64,000 bases of DNA, from NCBI GenBank assembly GCA_019843655.1, contig JACDQD010000008.1, positions 16,712,442-16,776,441 of the forward strand, read 5' to 3'. The first letter of the stretch is position 1; the number at the start of each line of letters is the position of its first letter. Source of the stretch: Lethocerus indicus (lineage: Eukaryota; Arthropoda; Insecta; Hemiptera; Belostomatidae). The position numbers and the translations under genes were made by a program. The notes beneath the pieces were generated by a model. That model saw only the letters and a list, made by a program, of their open reading frames with translations. It searched no databases and was not told the DNA's origin. This document shows, piece by piece, positions 1-12,277 of the stretch.

Positions 1-3000
1 ACAGAGAGAATCGGAGAGAGAGAGAGAGAGAAGAATAAGAGAGAGAAGAGAGAGAGAGAGAAGAGAGAGAGAGAGATTATGTTCAAAAAAGAAAGACAGA
101 GAGATTATAGGAATCGAGCTTGGAGTTAGATGAAAAGAGGAACAAAATGAGAACGAAAGACAAAGACAAAGGAACAGTGAGGAGGATAGAAATCCAAACG
201 GAGAGGAAAGAGAGAGGAGACTGAAAGAATAAGCCAGGTGAGAGACAAGAGCGAAGGACAGTGGAAGGCAAGAGCGAGAGCGAAAGAATAGTGAGAAGGA
301 TCGACAGAAGAAAGAAGAGTGACACCGAGAGAGAGAAGCCACTAGGAAAAGACCGAGAGAGAGAGGAAACAACAGAGTTGAGAAAAATTGAAGAGCCTAA
401 AAGAGACAGAGGGAAACAACAGAGTTGAACGAGTGATTGAGAGAGTGAAATCATAAGAATTGAAGAGCTTGAATGAGAGAAACAGAGATAGAGAGACAGA
501 AAGCCCGACAGAAAACAGAGCGAAAAACCGGAGAGCTAGAAAGAAACAGAGATAGTGAGAGAGAAAGAAGGACAGAGATAGATTAGAGAAATAGGGCCAG
601 AATGAGAGACAGTGAGAAAGATCAACAGAGAGAGAAAAGAGAAAAAGAGCGAGAGAGAGTAAGTGAGACAGTGGAACAGATAAAGACAGAAAAAAGAGGA
701 ATTATAAGAATCCAAAATCGAAAAGTCAGACAGAGATAGATTAGAGAAAAACGGCCAGAGTGAGAGACAGTTAGAAGGATCGACAGATTAGAGAAAAAGA
801 GCCAGAGTGAGAGAGAGAGAGAGCCTAAAAGAGAGAGAGGGAAACAGAATGACAGAGTGAGAAAGAGAAAATACCACGAGAGAGAGTGAAATCATAAGAA
901 TCGAAGAGCTTGAATGAGAGAGACAGAGATAGAGAGAGACAGGCCGACAGAAAACAGAGCGAAAACTGACACCGAAACAGACAGCAGAAAAGAGAAAGAA
1001 GGAGAGATAGTGGAGAGAGAAATAGAAGAAAAAGACAGAGATAGAATGAGAGGAGAGGAGGAGTGAGGACAGTGGAAAGTGAAACCACCAGAGAGAAAAG
1101 CCAGAGAAAGACAGATAGAACCGAGAAACCTGGAAAACTTGAAAAAAGACCAAGAGAGTGAAAACAGATTAAGACAATAGATAGGAATCAGAGAAGAAGA
1201 ACCAGTGACGAGAGTGAGTGGAAAAGACAAAGACAATATCAAGAGAGAACAGAGATAGTGAGCCAAAACAATAGTGAAGGAAAGACTGAAGAGCCCGATT
1301 GAAGAACGACATGAGGAAACACAGAGAGAGATAGAGGATAAGACAAAGACAGAGAGGAAAGAGAGGACAGTTGAAAAAAAGACAAATAGAGAAAAAGAGC
1401 CAGAAATTGAAGAGCCTAAAGGAGAGAAGGGACACACAGGGAAACAGACGAAAACCTGAGAAAAAGAGACATGAAGGTGAGGAAGAGAGAAGAGAGGAAA
1501 GAGAGAGACTGAGTGGAGGAGAGAAAATAAAGAAGAAGGAGGAAGAAAAGAAAGAGAGAGAGGAGAATAGAGGATAAGGAACAGAAACAAAAGAGACAAG
1601 AAAGACTGGAGATAGGTAGAGGAGAGCCAGAATCAGAGAAAAAGAGGGAATGAGAGGCCAACGGAGGAAGAGACAGAGGACAAGAAGAAAACGGAGGACT
1701 GATAGAAAAAAAGAGAAACGAGAGGTAGCTGAAAACAGATTTAGAAAAGAAGACTAGAGAACATGAGAAGAAAGAAGTAGAAGACCCAAGAGGAAACAAT
1801 GACAGGATGAAAGTTGAGAACCGAAGCGATAGATTGAGTGAGAGATAGATTTAAAAGAAAGAGGCAAGAGAAAGACTGAAGAGAGGAGGAGTGAAAAGCA
1901 CAGAGAAGAAGGAGAAGGAAACCGGAAAGAGAGAGGAGACAGAGAGAGAGAAGATAAAGAAGCCAGCAGTGGGAAAGAAGAGGACGACAGAAAAGCAAAG
2001 AAACGACGGAGACTGAGTGAAGAGAACCAAGGAAGAGATAAAGAGAGAGTGAGCGTGAGAGTGCTGGACAAGAGAGAGAACAGAAGGAACGCGAGAAGAG
2101 AAAAGAGAAACCTTTGGAGCCCAAAAAGAAGTGAGGGAGACAGGTTGAAAGAAAACAGAACGACAGACAGGAATGAATGATAGAAAGTGGAAAGGACAAA
2201 GACAAGATAGAAAGTAGAGAGACAGATATTTGAAACAAACGAAGAAACACAAAAGGAGGAAGGAAGAAATAATAAGAGAGCAGAGAAAGAAGAAGATTCA
2301 GAGAGTGAGAAACAGAAAAGCCGAGAACAGCAGAACAGGATAGTGAAACAAAGAAGGAGGACAGAAAACATGAGAGGATCAGAATGAGTGAGAGACAGCT
2401 GAATGGAATAGATAGTAGAAACACAGAGGAGAACCAATAGAACGAAATGTAGAAAACGTGAAACCAAAGATGAGCGTGAAAGGAGGAAGCCATGATTTAG
2501 GAAGAGAAGAGAGATGAAGAGGAAAAAACAGGTTGGAAAGAAAGAAGAACAGAGACAAGAGAAGTGCACCGAGAGAACAACAAACTGAAGGAGAGGAGAT
2601 AGAGAAAGAAAAGTAGGAAATTGCTAGGAAGACAGGACAAAGTGGAATAAGTGAACAGAGAGAGGAGAGAGTGAAGGGAAGAGACAGAGAGAGGACAGAT
2701 GAAGTAGAAGGCGAACTGAGAGAATAAGGAAGTGAAGATAGAAAAAGCCAAAGAACAGTTGAACAGAGAAAACAGAGGATTGAGAAGCCTAAGATAAGAC
2801 AAAGGAAAGGGAAACGACAGAAGGAAAAGTGAGAAAAGGACAAGCAAGTGGAGGGACAAAAGAGGGAAAGACAGACATGGAGCCATGACAGAAAGGAGAA
2901 TGGAGGAGAGAGGAAATGGACAGGAAGAAGACAAGGAGGCAAAAGGAGAAAGAAGAGACATGATAGTGACACAAGAAGAAAAGTTACGGAGGATAGAGAG

Positions 3001-6000
3001 GCCAATGAGACAAGAATAAAGACATTGGAACAGACAGGAAAGAAGAGCCTAAAAGAGAGACACTGACTGATAGAACGAACAGACAGAGAAGAAGGAACTG
3101 AGAATGAGATAGGAACCAACAGAGGAAGATAGAAGAGAGAAAAGATGGAAAAGATAGTGAGAGATAGTGGAGTGATTGATTGGAAGAGAGGACAGAGATG
3201 AGAGACAGGATAGAAAGAGAGGAGAGATACTGAAATGAACTGAGGGAGATGAAGAGATTAACAAGAAGAGTCTAAAGAAGAAAGGAGAATGAAAGACAGA
3301 GAAGAGTGAGAGATCAAATGATAGGATAGAGACAAACAGAAAGGAAGAATGAAGGAGGAATGAGAGAGACAGATTGTAAGAACAGACGTATCTAGAAACT
3401 GTGGAGAGATGAGAAGAACTACAAGAGGATAGAGAGAGAATAAGAGGAAACAGAGGAGCAGGAGCCTGAGAAGAAGGTGATAAAGGAAGAGATGAGAATA
3501 TCAGGATCAGAAGAGAGAAAATGACAGGAAGGAAAAGAAGAGACACGACAGAAAAATCATAAAACGTTGTAAAAGCCTGGCCTAGATGAGAGTGGAGAGG
3601 GAGATGATAGGAGGTGAGGGAAAAATACTACGAGAGAACTAGTATCGAGCAGTTTGATAGATGGAAGAACGACGGAGAAAGAATGGAGAGGAGGAAGTAG
3701 AAGTGAACATGTCTGATACTGGAAGGGATGATAGAGAAAGAGGATGACAGATAGGCTGCTAGAAGAGACTGACTGATGTGGGAAAGAGAGGAAAACATGG
3801 ATCAGAGAAGAGTGAGGATAATGAAAGTGATGGAATGAAAAGAGATAATGAGATCTATTGAAATCATAAAACAGAGAAACAGAAGAGAGCGAGGATTGAA
3901 TGTGAAGGAGAGAGAGAAGAAGAGTGATTAGAAAGAGAAGAGTGAAGAGCGAAAGGAACGGATGAACATGGATAGAACAGACGAGACAGGCGACTGTGAG
4001 AGACCGAGCCAGAAGGTTATCGTGGAAGAGACAGAGCGAGGAGTGAGACGTGAAGGAGAACAGCCAAGAGAGGGAAAAAGGGATTCGAGACAAAGACAGG
4101 AGAAAAGCCTGATAGTTGAAAGAAAAATAAGAGACCAAGTAAAATAGAGGAAAAGTGAAGGAGAGCAAGGACAGATAGACCGGATAGAAATATAATAGGA
4201 AATGAGAGAAAGAGTAAAGAGAGAAGAGAGAGAAGGACTGAGGGTCAAGACGGAGCTCGAACAGGAAAAAGAAAGAGAATACGTAAGAAACTGACGGTGG
4301 AGCTGAGAAGAGAGCCACTGACAATAGAAATAGTTCATAAGAATCGGTGAATCTTGAAGGCCGGAGAGTGAGATACAGTTAGAAAGAACGGAATAAGAGC
4401 GAAAGACATACAGAGAGAGAGAGGAGAATCATAGAGGAACCAGTGATATCGGTGAGACAGAGAGAGAAGACTGAAATAAGAGATACACGAGAGAACGACG
4501 AGGAACAGATCAACAGAGGAGGAGAGAACACCGTAGATTTTGAACCGGATCGAAAGCTAGAGAACTGAGTAAGAGTGGATAGTAGAACGATGGAAAAGAA
4601 GGAAGACAGGGGCTAGAACAGTGAGGGAGAGACCAGTGGAGTTTGAGATCAAAAAGAGAGAATAGAATTGAATGAGACACAAAAGAGATAGATAGAAGGA
4701 GAAAGACAGAAGGACAGATTAAAGAATATCGAAAAGGAGTAGTGGGAGAGTAATAGTCAAGTAGAAGAAGAGTGAGAACAAAAGAGAAGATGAAGAAGAC
4801 AGTGGAAGAGTGGAGGAACGAACTGAATTTATAGAGTCATAGAGAAGACAGACAGAAAACAAAGAAAACCAATTGAACAGAGACAGAAGGACGCATGAGG
4901 TAAAGACAGGAGAAGAGAACACAGACGACTTTGAGACAAACAGACAGATAAAGACAAGAAAAGAAGGAGAAAGAAACGAAAATCATACAGAATAAACGGC
5001 CTTGAACAAATAGTAAGTGAGATGACAGTTAGAACATCGAACATAATGAGGGGGGACTAGGGAGCCAGAGAGACTAAAAGAGATAAGAAGTGAGTGGAGT
5101 GAGAGTGAGTGAGAGACAGAGAAAGAAAAGAACATGAACAAAATCAAGTGGAGTGGGGAGAGGAGTGGAGAGAGAAGATGGAGACAGAGAAGAGAAAGAG
5201 AATAGTATAGTAAGAGAAGATAGATAAGATGAGGGATAGAGAAGAAGAATGAGACGAGAAGTGAGGTGTGAGAGAAGATGTTGAGAGAGAGGAAGAGAAG
5301 AAGAGTCAGAAGACAGTCAGAGTAAAGTGAGACACACAGAGAAGAGAAAAGAGATAGAGAGAGAGAGAACAGAAAAAAGAGAGAGAGAGATCATAAAGAG
5401 AGACTGAGAATGGGTACAATAGATGAGATGAAAGAGAGAGATACAGAAGAGAGAGAGAGAGAGAGGAGAGAGAGAAGAGGAAGAGAGAGACAGAGAGAAA
5501 GAGATCATAAGAGATGAGTAAGACCAGAGAGAGAGAGAAGAGAGAGAGAGAGATACAGAGAGGACAGAGGGAGAATAGAATGAGAGGAGAGGAAGAGGAG
5601 TGAAAAAGAAGAGAGAGAGAAAGAAAGAAAAAAGATCATAGATCTGAAGAGCGAGACAGACAACAAGTGACAGACATGAGATCACAGACGGAGAGAAACA
5701 CGAAATCTGAAAAAGAGACCATGGAAAACAGAAGAGAGATCATCGAAAGTGTATACGAAAGATGGAAATCTGAAGAACTGAGAAAGAAGTGAAATCAGAA
5801 ACCAATAGAGGAGTGAGAACAGGAAATAGGGAGGGTGAGAAGACCAGAGGAAGAGAGAGTAGAGAGAGAGACAAAAGAGAAGAGAAACAGAGAAGAGCAT
5901 GAGGAAGAGAGACGGTGACGAGAAAGAGCTGAACATGAGACAGAACATAAAGGAAAGAAGAAAGGATAAAATATAGCGACAAGGAAGTCACTGAAGGATG

Positions 6001-8251
6001 GAGTGAGATTAGAGAGATAGAAAGATCTTAGATTGGAGAGAGAGAGAGATGGAGATAGACAGACCAGAGAAGAAGAGAGATCGAGTTAACACAAGATTGC
6101 AAAAATGAAGGAAATAGAAAGATAAGAGAAGAAATAAGAATCGAAAGAGGAGAGAGAAGTGAGTGAGAGGTGTAGAGAAGAGAGACAGAACAGATAGGCA
6201 ATATCGGAGAGAATGAATGACAGTCGAGAATGAAGAGAGAAAATCACTAAAAACCAAATGAGGCATGGCAGCCTAAAATATAGGGGAGAACAGATAGGGG
6301 AAAGAGGAACGTGAGAAGACAGTAAGTGAAAAAAAAGAAAACAGAGAGGAGAAAGGGGATATAAAAAGAGCTAAGAGAAAAGAGAGAAGAGAGAGAGAAC
6401 AGAGAGATGATCGGAGCACGGTACAAAGAGGAAGAAAGGGGGACAGACAAACGTATAGAGTAACTGATATGAAGAGAAAGAGGGATCAGAGAAATAGAGT
6501 GAGAGAGACAGAGAAACAAGCCCCTCAGAGGAAGAGTGAGATAGTGAGAGAGTGAGACGGTAAGCGGAGAGAAGAGAGGGAGGATAGGAACATGATAGAG
6601 AAAAGACAGATGTGATATGATGGAGACAAGATAGAGATGGAACCAGGGAATCAGCAACTCGGAAGCAAACAGAAGAATGGAAGAGGCGGAGAGAACGAAA
6701 TGAAACCAAGATAGAGGAACAGACAAAGAAAGATAGGAGAGAGGATGAGACAGAGAAAGAAAGAATAGATAGGAAAGGAACGGATATGGAGAGAGAAAAC
6801 AGAAAAGAACGATACACAACACGCTAGAGAAATAGAGAGGGAGAGAGTTGGACAGAGAAGCGAGATAAGATTGGAGCGGAAAAGAGAAGCTATGTTAGGA
6901 GAGATGCTAGGAAATCATGAAATGCGAGATCATAAAGAATGAGTGAGACAAAGCCTGGAGAGAAAGACAGAGAGGAAGGAGGAAGTGAGAAATAGGGAGA
7001 AAGTGAGAGAGAAGAGTGGATTGGAGAATAGAAACTGAGATCGAGAAAGAAATGCAGATAAGTAAAGAAGGAAGTGAGTGAAGGAGAGGTGAGAGCGGAG
7101 AGTGAGACAGTGGGACTCAAGAGTGAGACAGTGGTCACAAGATCAAATAATAAAATGGAGATTTGAAAAGGAGAAAAGTTGAAGAGGAAGAGGAAAGTCA
7201 AAGGTCCAGAAGGAACGCGATAGAACCAAGTGGAAGGAGATGAGACAGAACGAAAAAGAGAAAATCGAAGAGACCATGAGAGAGACGAAACACAGGGAGG
7301 AGAAAAGAGAATATAGATGTTTGGGCACGGAAATAGGAAAGATAAAGAAGAGCTTTGTATGAACTGATAGAGAGAGAATGGACAGAGAGGAAGCGAGAGA
7401 CCTGTAGTGAAAGAATCATAAAAACGACACAAGAAAAGAGAAAGAAGAAAGAGGGAGAAGTGGAGACTCAGTGAAGAGAAATAAAAGAGTGCGATGGAAA
7501 GAAAGTGAGGACAGTGGATAGAAGAACAGGAAGAGAAAGAGAGAGACTAAGATAAAGAGAAAAAGGATAAGGAAAGTGGAGTCACGAGTCAAAAACGAAG
7601 GAGGAGTAGTGTAACTGACAGAAGGAGAAAAGAGTGAAAGCTGAAGAAATCAAAGAAATAGTTGAAGAGCCTGTAAGGGAGAGATAGGGAGGCGAGAGAA
7701 AATGGAAAAAGAGCGAAACTGGGACAAGAGACATTTGAGAAGCAAATGAATGGATTTGAGACGCCCAAAGAGGCAGGAGCAGATAGAGAAAGCCTAAAGC
7801 AAGCATATATTGACATGTGAGTGAAAAACAGGATAGAACGAAGTGACAGAAGTAGTAGAAGGAATGATATGGAAACAGGGGAATAGTGAGAGATATGGAC
7901 AGGAAAGATATGACATTGCCTGAACATGGACGATAGAGAACGCGAAATGAAGGATGATGCGGCCAAGAATGAGAGAGAAAGAAATGACAATAGGAAACAC
8001 GAAGAGGAGGGTGAGTCATGGGCCTGAAAGATATGAGAGGACAGAGAAATAGTAGAGAAAGAAATTGTGAAAGAGATGCCTGAATGACATGAAGATGAAA
8101 GCAAGAAGAAATGAAGTCACAAAGAAGTGGGACCTGGACAGGAGATGAGGGACAATGAGAGAAGATGGATGATGGAGTGGAGAGAGAGAGAGAGAGATAG
8201 AGATAGACAGAGGAGAGAGAGAGAGAGAGAGAGGAGAAAGAGAGGAGAGAG

Positions 8252-8348
<97 letters not shown>

Positions 8349-8370
8349 AGAGAGAGGACTAAAGAGAGGA
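1..8370. repeat. GA-rich purine-strand satellite-like block
   Basis: The + strand is overwhelmingly A and G over more than 8 kb, with only scattered C and T. It is mostly degenerate GA, GAGA and GACAGAGA runs rather than a clean microsatellite. Phrases recur at irregular distances: AGAGCCTAAA near 392, 822, 1411 and 3046, and AATCATAAGAAT followed by GAAGAGCTTGAATGAGAG near 448 and 888. This suggests an old higher-order tandem array with a unit of roughly 430-440 bp in its first part. The long minus-strand frames here are all Ser/Leu/Phe/Val and come from the composition. I see no gene. The block is cut by the window start, so its true length is unknown. Confidence 0.9.
8180..8342. repeat. 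Near-perfect (GA)n microsatellite
   Basis: The purine block ends in an almost uninterrupted GA dinucleotide run, broken only by occasional GG steps. Unique, balanced sequence begins about 30 bp later. This is the youngest-looking part of the block. Confidence 0.9.
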
Positions 8371-9959
8371 CTGGTTTCACTTGGGTTTCTGCTTTTTCTG
8401 GCTGGATATCAATTGTTCTAATATGCATCGTCGAAGTATAAAATCAGTACAGACAAGTGGGATAGCAGCAGAAACTGGAGCGTGCTCTGACACGAAAATT
8501 AACGGACTCCGAACGTCAGTCAGGCAAAGCAGTGCATAGATATTTTATTTGGAAATGAGTTGTGAATATTTTTAAAGTGTGTAATTGTACTTGTGTATGG
8601 AAATGAGGGTGGGATTCTTCCAGCCTAGGTCTAAAATCTGGTCAGGACCTTGGCTATAGCACTCGGTGCGGTACTGGGACAGAACGCAAACAAACCAACA
8701 AATATCTATTTCTCAAGATACACTCTAAGACCAGTCGTTTAGATCTGAGTAGGTCAGAGAAACAAAACTACATCTGAATTATTCATTGTATTGTAAGAAA
8801 TTTATAATGTTCTTAGTAATCATTCCAGTGTGCGGAAGATCAAAACTACTTGATCAAAAAACTGTAGTAAAGTCAAATATTGAATGTAGCCTTGAGAGGA
8901 CATAGGAGTCATGAGTACATAGTATAAAAGGAGGAGAATCTCCTTCCATAACTACGGAATGAACACAGATCTGAGTTGCATGAAAGAAGCAGAGCACAGC
9001 AAGAAGTTGGATGGAAGATCAGTTTCAGGGGTTGACAGAAAAGATGAATGATGAATTGAAGGCAACAATATTAAAACAATGTTAATGATAGTACTAAATG
9101 AAGAGAATGAATGTGATGGGTTGTACTTACATTGTTGTAAATGACAGCAGTTACCTATTTCGGATTGCTGCACGTGTTGACGAATAATTTCAATTTAGTT
9201 TCGCGTAGTGATTTATGGTTTTAATTATTAGAGCTCCGGGAGAAGATAAAATGTTTATTTTGTTTTTTATTGTATGATATATCCATAGTCATATTCCCAG
9301 GAATAAGTTTTAAGGAATGTTGCGATAATGTATTGAAAGTCAAATTGTATCTTATGTGCTAATGTGAAAGCTCTTTGATATTCGGCCGCGTTGTTCGAGT
9401 ACACTTTTCAGAATTGAAACTGAATTGAACTGAACTTATGGATGAAATAAAAATGGATAGCATGACATACGATAGCGAAGGACTATATTCGGTTTCTTAA
9501 TGGCGGGCTGTAGTCACTATTGCGATTGCAGCGTTTTTTCTGAAGTTCTATTATGCCTGGTCAAATCAGACACATGAATGAGACTGAACGAAATTTGCGA
9601 CGCGAAAATGGTTCCTGTGTGTCCTCTTCTAGCTTCGGAAGGAAATTTCATGAAGGACGTTCTTACAGATGTCCTTCTCGTGTTTCGGTTTTGCTGTGTG
9701 TGTTTGTGTGTATGTGGGAATATATGAATATATAATATGACTGGAAACTTACACTGAACAATAATGCTCCAGAACAAGCGATACAAGGGATTAACATCAA
9801 TGCAATTACGTCTACTAAAGAAACCATAAGCCAGACACAGAGTCACGACTTTGTAGTAGATAAAGAAGCGTTCCCGTCGTTGATGTATTAATGTACATAT
9901 ATAGAACAGAATGCTAATATGAGTGATTTATTTCCAATTATGATAACTGCGAGAAATAC

Positions 9960-9960
<1 letters not shown>
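8371..9960. other. Non-genic stretch
   Basis: Mixed-composition sequence after the purine block. Open frames are short, with no splice-consistent exon chain or recognisable protein. The only notable site is a TATA-box-like match near 8923. Confidence 0.5.
8923..8930 (+). promoter_or_regulatory. TATA-box-like TATAAAAG
   Basis: A canonical TATAAAAG with a purine-rich flank. About 35 bp downstream, an ATG at 8959 opens a frame of only 30 codons. No convincing gene follows, so this may be chance or the promoter of a short first exon. Confidence 0.2.

Positions 9961-10006
<46 letters not shown>
9961..10006. repeat. (TA)n microsatellite
   Basis: TA dinucleotide run of about 46 bp with a single interruption (TACA) near its left end. 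Confidence 0.95.
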
Positions 10007-10007
<1 letters not shown>

Positions 10008-12189
10008 GTGACATTTTATTAATTTTACAGCGCTTAGCGTGTTACAACCGTCGTTTTCAGTGGGGTTCTCTTATTTCCCATATTTACAAAAATTTTAAAT
10101 TAATATTGTTTTTTCGTTTTTGTTATTAATATTATTGTTAGTAGTTATTCGCCTGTTTTAAAAGTACGGAATTGATCTTAAAGTCAAGAAAGCTTTACAA
10201 AAACCATTCATACTTAGAAAGGTTCTAACATTAAATGCAGATATTGCAGACTACCAAGTGGCTACAGAAGTGGAATTACATGCTTAATTTACATGCGAGT
10301 GAAGAAAACTGATTTGATTAATAAGGTATAAGTGATAAACGGGACAGTTAAATTAGCTTAAATGTGTCCCGATCTGTAAATGTAGATGGACTGAAATTTG
10401 GTCGTCGTTCGAGCGTTACATAATGAATGTTACATTAAGATTGACGAGAATGACGGGGAAGATAGAAGAAGAAAATGAAAACGAACGTTAATTGAAAATG
10501 ATAGGGCAATTTTGGGGGGTGTTTTATAATGATTTATGAAACGGGGAAGCCATCAAATTCATGATCCGGCAACATTCAAATACCTCAGTGTTTGCTAGTA
10601 GAACATGTTATTAATTACTATGAGTAACAGAAGAAGGTGAAAATAATAAATAAACGGTTAAAACTAATTGTCAGTATATTTCATTAAAATTGTGGGTGAT
10701 CCGTCATACAGTGAATGTTTTCTTTTTCACAAATGGTTATACCAATGAAATTGCAGTAAAATGGCAGTTAAATGAAATAATCGAAAAGTGTATGAAAAAT
10801 AATCAGTGATTGCATTCCAGTAGCCAGTCACAAGTACTATACACGTATATGAATTTACATTCAGCAGAAATATGAGTTGGGAAGTTGATGCCGTGATTTC
10901 GTACCTAAGATGCATTCAAAAGAGCATACGAATATACAGAAGTGAAGCTGATCGCTGCATTAATACTGTATTTAAATTATCCACAGTTAAACGAACTCTA
11001 TCGTTTAGTTATCATATTACAGCCAAAGAATTTTCAACGGGTAAACTACTTTCAAAGCGGCGGTCCGATTTCCAGAATGTAGTCACGGGTTTCTTTCATA
11101 CCGTCTCGAATTATGAACAATCGATTTTATACAAATGAAATTTATACAATCGAAGCGGACAAAAATAAAGCCGGTGTATTGCTCCCCCGGGATGCCCAAT
11201 AGGGTCCAGCCTCTTAAATATGTCTTAAGTATAATTTAGGCCCGAGCTGGAGCCGAGCCAGCTCTCCCGCCTCCCCCCTGTCGGGCAAAGTCGCTCTATA
11301 ATGGACCCCCGCCATCGCCCCCGTACTTCTTCGTTTTCACAACGCGCACTCTGCCCCGCCGCTACGCTTAATGATACGCCGAGCGTTGGCCACCGGCCCA
11401 GATTCTACGCCTTCGACGGTATATAGAATAGATAGCAGAACAGACAAGAAAAGTGGCGGTCAAGCGTCGTGATGCGGGCCCAACTACAACCATATACAAA
11501 GGGCTACATGCAACAATTAATCTCCTTCCCTCCGAACACTGGCCCGTCGACGGTACCCCGCAGTACAACTACGATTAGAAGATTCGGAGCCCAATCCATT
11601 CAAGCGGTAGGTAGTATATCACCTTAGCGGGGAGTCGATGATTACTACGTAAAACTTACTCGGGCAGTTTTCCACCATAAAATGAAACTTACGGTATACA
11701 CAGGAGTGTATTAGATTGCCATACCGGTACGGAAGATGGATGCAGAAGGAGGCGTTTATCTGTAAGAAATGTACACTGTGTGGGGGTTCCGGCGGAGATG
11801 CGATCGGTCCGGGAGCGGAGAGTCATCGGAGGCCGCGTTTCCGGACGGTGGTGGGGTGGGGGAGCGGATCGAATGATTTGGCGCCTCGGCGAAATTATAA
11901 TACGGGTACGGGGGGTAGTAATGCTCCGCTGGAAGAAAGGCGTTGCGGTTGTACTAGGTTTCGATACACGAGAGGGGATCGATGAAATTCGGATAGTAGA
12001 GTGTACGACACATTTTGGCTTCGCAGAGCCGGCCGGGAGGGAGAGAGTGAGTAGTGAAAGCGCCGCCAAGTAAGAATTCTACCATAGACACGGAGGAACG
12101 GACAGGACGTAGAGTCTACATCCAGGCAAGCCTCTCATTTACTCCAATCATCATCCACTTACGGAACACGCACTCGTCTTCTCCGGTAC
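10007..12189. other. Non-genic stretch, partly CpG-containing
   Basis: AT-rich up to about 11.15 kb, then markedly more GC- and CpG-rich. Frames in both strands of 11.7-12.1 kb are mutually overlapping shadows without clear splice sites. Regulatory content is possible but nothing specific can be named. Confidence 0.4.
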
Positions 12190-12277
12190 TTAACGCCGTT
12201 TCGCTCCGACACTCCGAGCGCTCTTCGAGGACGTCTGCCCGCCCCAGGGCCTCTCGACGTCCGCCTCTCGGACCCGG
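12190..12277 (-). CDS. Candidate orphan terminal coding exon
   Basis: On the minus strand a strong acceptor (T-rich tract, then TTTTGCAG) at 12278 is followed by an open frame of 28 residues that begins RVREADVERPWGG and ends SVGAKRR at a TAA. The first base completes a codon, so the preceding exon must end after two codon positions. It looks like the basic C-terminal tail of a larger minus-strand gene whose upstream exons I cannot identify. The same entry phase occurs in the candidate exon at 24327-24421, so the two could be alternative 3' exons of one gene. It could equally be a chance open frame in CpG-rich DNA. Confidence 0.3.

Noticed and set aside
83..8019. Many long minus-strand frames rich in Ser, Leu, Phe and Val
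   Set aside because: They are open in several frames at once because the template is polypyrimidine with few stop triplets; no domains or start signals.
8127..8441. Plus-strand frame of alternating Glu and Arg
   Set aside because: Translation of the (GA)n microsatellite.
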